Source of the DNA: Hemicentrotus pulcherrimus
Taxonomy: Eukaryota; Echinodermata; Echinoidea; Camarodonta; Strongylocentrotidae
Reading direction: 5' to 3'
NCBI GenBank assembly: GCA_003118195.1
Contig: BEXV01000163.1
Location: forward strand, 264,482-328,481
Length of the DNA stretch: 64,000 nt
In this document: positions 1 through 64,000 of the stretch, piece after piece
Layout of the letters: every line of letters begins with the position of its first letter
How positions within the stretch are numbered: position 1 is the stretch's first letter
Notes under the pieces: generated by a model
Told to the model about the DNA's origin: nothing
What the model saw: the letters and a program-made list of their open reading frames with translations, nothing else
Databases searched by the model: none
Program-made: the position numbers and the translations under genes

Positions 1-1755
1 TCTTATCTGATGTTCTTTCATAATAAGAATGATAAAGTTCACAAATTATGTTTCACCTCTTCCCAAAACTCAACCTTCTCTTTAAGATTTGAACCAATAT
101 CATTAAGAGGTTTATCCATAGTACACAATAACTAGTAAAAGAAATAAATTAAATAAATAGCTACATGTATGGTAAAGGTTACAAATAATTGAAGTAAGTT
201 GAATGTTCTTTATGATTAGTCCATCAAAGCAGTCCATGATAATGTTATGCATGTGTACATCCGGTTTTAGTTTGTAGGCACTCTCTTAGCAAGATGATCT
301 CTTGCTGTGGTTCCCTGAACTCACTAAATGGTTCCAATTAATATGCAACAGTCCATGAACTTGAACTAGCTGCACTCAGTTTGGTTTGTTAGAGGGTCAT
401 ATTACTGATTCCATAGAAAGCTAACGGTGCATGAAAGCTTAATCCATGTACATATGTCCAATAATCCAATGGAAATTGCTTCACTCTCTGTTGAAAACCA
501 CAATGGTGTCTGTGAAATAGTACAGTTAACATCCTTTTGGCTCTAAGGAGTCTGAGCAGATGTGACCTTTAACCCTTTAACCCTTGAGAACTGAATTCTT
601 TCATCCTCATAATGTTAAATGCTAGGATTACCATATTGTCATCTGAGGTGAGTTAAAGTGTGTTTAAAAATATTCCACTAAACTTTTCATAGTTGGTAAT
701 TGATGGGGGAGGGGTGTGGTTAGGAGAAAGAGGTTTATTGATTTATTTCATGTTTATATTTCATATGTTAGAACATAAATTCTACAAGGTGATCTATGCA
801 TTGATGAAGGCCAAATTGCTTTCCTTCATTGCTACATTCAAGGATACACATAAACCAGACATAATTTCATCGTTACCATTGGCTGTATTAAAAAGTTTTT
901 AGGTCTATTATTAACAAAGTGGTGTTTTTATCATTGATTCAGTATTTTTGTGAATTCGACTACCGGGGTACAGGTATAAAAGGTCAAGTTTCCATTGTAG
1001 AGCTTCAAATCTTGAGAAAAACCCAAGTCACAAAATAAATTGCAATGTGCAAAGTTATGGAGATATGGTATGAGTTGAAGGCAGTGTGATAAAAATTCCT
1101 AGATGTTGCGTGTGCAGGGTTGGTTTGCGGAAACATTCAACTGGAGGGAGGAAATCCTCTGGTTTGAGCTGGATTACACATTTGTAAACAATTTACCTCA
1201 TGGTGGGTGGGAAAAACAGCCCAACAAAATATACTCTATGCTCTCGTATTACCTCTCTGTATAATACAGACTACATGAGAAGTATATGGGGGAGAGTACA
1301 TTACTCGTCGTCTCGTCGACGATATAGGCTACATACAAAATCATGCTTAAATCACCGTAATATCAGTCTTGAGAGGGAGCTATACAACATGAAGAGTTTA
1401 TTATTGACAATTTCATCAATTTAGACTTGGTTCCTACCGCGACATCAATTATTGAATATTGTTAAAAATTGCAAATGCTTCCAATATGTTCATTTGAACC
1501 AAATTCATAACCCCATACCAAAACTTTGTATTACCTTTAATATTTACACAATTGACTAGATACATGTGTACACCTGTTTTATCAAGCCAAAATGTCAAAA
1601 ATATGTTAGTCCTTCAACTTTATTTGTGTATTGAATAACTTGAATCATTTAATTATGCCATAAATGAATGATGAAGTATTTCATTTTTTCACCCCACCCT
1701 CTTGAAACGAAAGTAACCGAACATCAATTTTTTGTTTCTCTTTATATCTTTGCAG
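1..1755. other. Intron sequence upstream of the first visible exon
   Basis: AT-rich sequence that I read as the 3' part of an intron, because the first recognisable exon starts at 1756 with an acceptor in front of it. I searched it for the preceding conserved myosin exons (TYSGLFCVVINPYK-like and the N-terminal SH3-like region) and did not find them, so those exons lie off the left edge. No gene or clear repeat is recognised here. Confidence 0.6.
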
Positions 1756-60274
<58,519 letters not shown>

Positions 60275-61653
60275 CCCCCCTATCCAAAACAAAACCATTT
60301 CCAAAGCTCTATTTCTGCTTTGTAACTAAAGCTTTTTTTCTAATGCAACAAATGATTGAATACTCTACTTTTGATTAATCAGGTGATTTTGGGTTGATAC
60401 TACAAACATTTTTGTTATCACTCATCAAACTGCTCAAGGGGAGTGAGGATGTTTTTTTCGCATACTGTTCCTGTATAAACTATATATATTATAATTTTTA
60501 CATGTTTGTCGTGTATGCATTTATCCTTATTGCTGTAGAAATTTACCAAAGTGATTATGATATTAGATTCAAAATCAAGAAGAAAGAAGTGTATTACGAT
60601 GTAACGGTATTTGGGTGATTGTCCATGTGATGTAAGGGAATTCATTTTCATTGATTTGTATAAAACCTCAAAAATATAAAAAGCTATGGTGTTTAAGAGA
60701 GCACTTTGCTAAGATTGTAGCAGGTATATTTAAAACACTTTTCCTACATTGAGCGCAGCATAGACCAGCTTGTCTTCTATTTTTCCTGTTTTTTTTTAAA
60801 ATGTCGCCAGCAAAGCTCCTAGTTCTACATTGAAAGTAATTTGTCTGAAAATACTTATTACAACTAATGTTAAAGAAAAAATCCTGAAGCTTTTTGTCAA
60901 GAAAGGATAGGGATCAGTAGAGTGACTCAAGATTTTTGCCAGTTTCTCTTTTTTTGTATTGTATCAACGTTTTGACGGGATAAACATACAAAACATTGAA
61001 CCTGCGTTTTAACAGGAAATTGTGTCTTGTGTAATTAGAATGTACCAGTATGTGTATCATTGAATTATCGATTTTTTTTCATACATCATTCAAAATGATG
61101 AGAAAAATGTCAATATTGATGTCAAGTGCCATCTTTATCAAGAAGGGCAACTTTTTTTTTAAATGGGAGATTGAAAGAATGCAACAGGTTAGCAGGAAAT
61201 AATCCTTTTTTTGGTATGTTTTCTTGTCCTTTGAGAAAATTCCAATGTATGTGGTTGTCGTGGTTCAGAAATGATAAGAAAATATATGCAGTTTTTCCAG
61301 CTTATATTTCCTTGGAGAGGAATGGAAAACTAAAACAAAGTGTATCAGCAATAGTCTTTCTTATCTTCAATATATTTCTCTTCTTGAATTTAAGTCATTA
61401 TGATTAGATTCACAGATAACCCCCCAAACAATGATATGAAAGTGATATAGATCCCTTTATCATATTTCTACATTTTAAAAGAGCAAAACTTATGTTATCT
61501 ATAAATATATGTTTGTGTATGCAAGCCTTAACATCTATATATTTCTGAAAGGTTATAGCCCCGAGCAATTTTGTAATATTTGGGTAGTGTTGCTGTATGT
61601 ATTACCTAGACTAAATTCATTATGATTTTTGTGACAGCTTAAATTTGCAAAAT

Positions 61654-61659
61654 AATAAA
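61654..61659 (+). terminator. Candidate poly(A) signal 1
   Basis: AATAAA, the first canonical hexamer after the stop codon, with GTTGTAATG/GTTGTGAT-rich sequence downstream. Confidence 0.45.
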
Positions 61660-62138
61660 TATAGATCAGTGCTTCCCTAAGCGTTGTAATGCATAGGAGT
61701 TGTGATATGAATTTATTCCTACTACTTAGTGTGATTTGGAAAGTGATTTTAGAGTAGAATTTCATGTACTTTTAACAATTATTTTTTGTTATTATGCCTA
61801 AATGCCTAAAAGGGATCGTATAAAGAAGTACCGTAATGGGAAATGTTATTAGAAATTGTAGATATTTGATTAGAATTTAAAATTTAATCTTGTATTTCTG
61901 AATGTTAGCCCCCATGCCTATCTTTAAAATAATGATAAAAAATTGATTCGCAACAAAATGTTGTTTCCTTCTGATTTCTTTCTGATTGAGATGAAAAATT
62001 GAAAGGTATTTACGTAATTCTTTCTGCTCTGGCGAGCTTGTAAATTTATTGGATAACAAAAAAAGAAACCTAAAGGATGGTCTCTTCATAGGTAATCTAT
62101 ATACATATATGACTAATCCATGTAATCTTTTTTTTTAA

Positions 62139-62144
62139 AATAAA
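62139..62144 (+). terminator. Candidate poly(A) signal 2
   Basis: AATAAA after a T-run, about 1.87 kb past the stop codon. Confidence 0.4.
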
Positions 62145-62165
62145 TATTTCTTGCTTGCATATTAT

Positions 62166-64000
62166 TATTTCAAAGATATTTGATGTTTATTTCTATGCTA
62201 TTGGTTTAATTATAGAGTACTAACAGATTTTTGGATGAAGAAGTAAGGACATGTTTTGATTCTTGCAATAGTTTGGTAATTATATTGGAGAAAGATTTAC
62301 ATGTAATATTTCCATGGTAATATAACAAATTTAGGAATGAAATTGAATGTTTTTTTCTTTCACCCTTCATTAATGTTGGATTGAAACATGGGTTTTAATT
62401 GAAGAGTATTTTCTGTTGCATGTCTGGTACAAATGGTGTGGAGAGATTTGTTTTGTTTGGTCTGGTGTTCTATTCATTCCACATGATAGAAAGGAGAGAT
62501 ACGAGTGTTGGTTTTGAGAATTGTAGTCTTAGTAATGACTTCATCACCATTCCTTATCGGTGAAAAAGAGCTTCAAATTATATCCCGATTCTATGGTTTT
62601 AGCCTTCCAATTGAAACGCAGAGGATTTATGTAGGCGTTATCTAAAAAAAGATTTGGAGTGTCGTGCCACATGGGCTGTTAATTGACGATGCGACCAGTG
62701 TTGAGCGTATGATGTGAATACAGTAGTCTAATGTTTATATTAATGAAATCTAATGTGTATTGATGATGAAGTGGGGTATGGGTATCTCAAGTAATAATGA
62801 GAGAGTTTGTTGAAATACAAAGCTATTCATGAAGAGTTCAACAATGGCTTGTTGATTACATGATGCAGCGGTTTAGTGATTTTAGGATGCAAGAAAATTA
62901 TTATCATCTTGGGTTGAATGGTAAAACATTGTTTTTTTTATTCTTTATTTTTTTGATTTATAGTCTGCTTATTTGAAGTAATCATGATATCATCTACTTG
63001 TATATGTAGGTAGTTCAGAGGATTTTATTTCTCTCATCTTCATTAACATTTAGAATCATTTTGGTGTTGCTGGGATGGAATACGAAACAAATCGTTGGTT
63101 GAAGTGAATTTTTTTTTTTCATGCCACCTTGACATAAACAGGCTTCTTAAACCAAACTCTTTGAGGGAATGGTTAATCCTTTCCTCTTGTTTTGATAGCT
63201 TCAGTGTAAAATTGGCATTGTTTCATAATTTATAGTCATGCATATAAAGCTAAATTAACCCTTTCTACCTATATGCTACGGTGATTATTTTTCTGTTTTA
63301 GTCATGTATTTGTACATTATTATGCTTTTCAGCTTATGCTACACAGACCAATAGAAGTATAATGTAGAAAATATGGATATATACATGTATGAATATGATG
63401 GGGGTAAAATGATAATGGGAACTTGTGTGAATTTAACCGTTTTTATTAACCCAAAATTTAAAGAAGATGAGAAGGATATAACGCTTGGAATCTTTATAGA
63501 CGCATTTATTTTGTGAAAACTATTCAATTTATACCAAGAGCTAAAAATCAACAATTTAACATGCCCAATTTTTTTGAATTATCATGCTCTGATGTAGTTA
63601 TGACAATATTGTTTCCTCCCTCTGATTGGGATTGTAATAAAACTTATTGTATAATCATATTTTTGTCTTTCAGTCTCTTTGATTCTTTTGTGTTTTGGCA
63701 GTGCGAAATCCATGAGTGGTGAAGATTTGCGCAAGTTTTGTGATAAAGTGAAATTACATTGATTGATTCATGATGGACTGAATGTAGGAAACTAATTTAC
63801 AAGGTAATCCTGTACCACATTTCACAAATCTTGTCATCAGTGACAAATGACAGTTCTAGTTTATCATAAGCTAGTGAAAATCTTTGCTTTTGATTGGTTA
63901 TCAGCAGATTTTTCACTGGTTTTTGTAATTTGTCATTGAAAAAAGGCTAAGTTCAGCTTTATTATGATTCCCCAGTAATATGCCTCGGATGAGCTGGACT
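62166..64000. other. Sequence downstream of the gene
   Basis: AT-rich; another AATAAA at 63636-63641 would give a longer 3' UTR. Around 63800-63945 TGACAAATGAC and an inverse-like AATTTGTCATTG suggest a small inverted-repeat element. No coding region is recognised. Confidence 0.5.

Larger units (their letters stand above)
60275..62165 (+). other. 3' untranslated region (end uncertain)
   Basis: AT-rich sequence after the stop with no further myosin homology. The first canonical poly(A) signals are AATAAA at 61654-61659, followed by a T/G-rich stretch, and at 62139-62144. Either could end the mRNA; no transcript evidence is available in the window. Confidence 0.6.

Noticed and set aside
60394..60618. 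Small ORF in the 3' UTR (74 codons)
   Set aside because: AT-rich and no recognisable family; open length is not unusual for such sequence.

Overview
The window carries most of one large, intron-rich animal gene on the + strand: a non-muscle (cytoplasmic) myosin II heavy chain. I trace 38 coding exons from 1756 to the stop codon at 60272-60274. Every donor/acceptor pair keeps the reading frame. The joined exons give 1799 residues from the start of the conserved DREDQSILCT segment to the stop, which fits the length expected after about residue 162 of a myosin II of about 1960 residues. The first coding exons (SH3-like N-terminus and start of the motor) lie left of the window, so no promoter or start codon is present. 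Protein sequence features, splice style, interspersed repeats and AT-rich introns rich in ACATGTA words suggest an echinoderm, most likely a sea urchin; this assignment is inference. The gene resembles Drosophila zipper and vertebrate MYH9/10/11/14 about equally, as an invertebrate pro-orthologue should.

Layout: 1756-31949 encodes the motor (P-loop, switch I, switch II, relay, actin-binding loop 2, SH2/SH1 helices, converter) and the start of the first IQ motif. 31789-32670 holds the two light-chain-binding IQ motifs. 33464-55015 encodes the coiled-coil rod in 20 exons. 60151-60274 is the last coding exon, with a serine-rich, acidic-ended non-helical tailpiece, followed by the 3' UTR. The motor has very large introns (up to 10.7 kb) and the rod mostly short ones.

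Points that need a second look: a good 57-nt in-frame cassette exon at 12790-12846, exactly at myosin loop 1; two possible acceptors for the loop 2 exon, giving an optional 23-residue insert; an apparent minor-spliceosome (U12-type) intron 17606-23109; a TAA in frame inside a conserved motor exon (29048-29050); a decayed duplicate of half a rod exon inside the next intron (49115-49186); and a possible SM2-like alternative tail exon near 57.3 kb.

The introns are full of repeats: a MITE-like family with four copies in one orientation, each close to an exon; two other small terminal-inverted-repeat families with two copies each; tRNA-derived SINEs; several 3' ends of non-LTR retrotransposons; a 63-bp minisatellite; and GA, GAT and CT tracts. 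Three assembly breaks are visible (N at 10478, N-run 20242-20690, N at 37452). I found no second protein-coding host gene, no convincing RNA gene and no CRISPR array.
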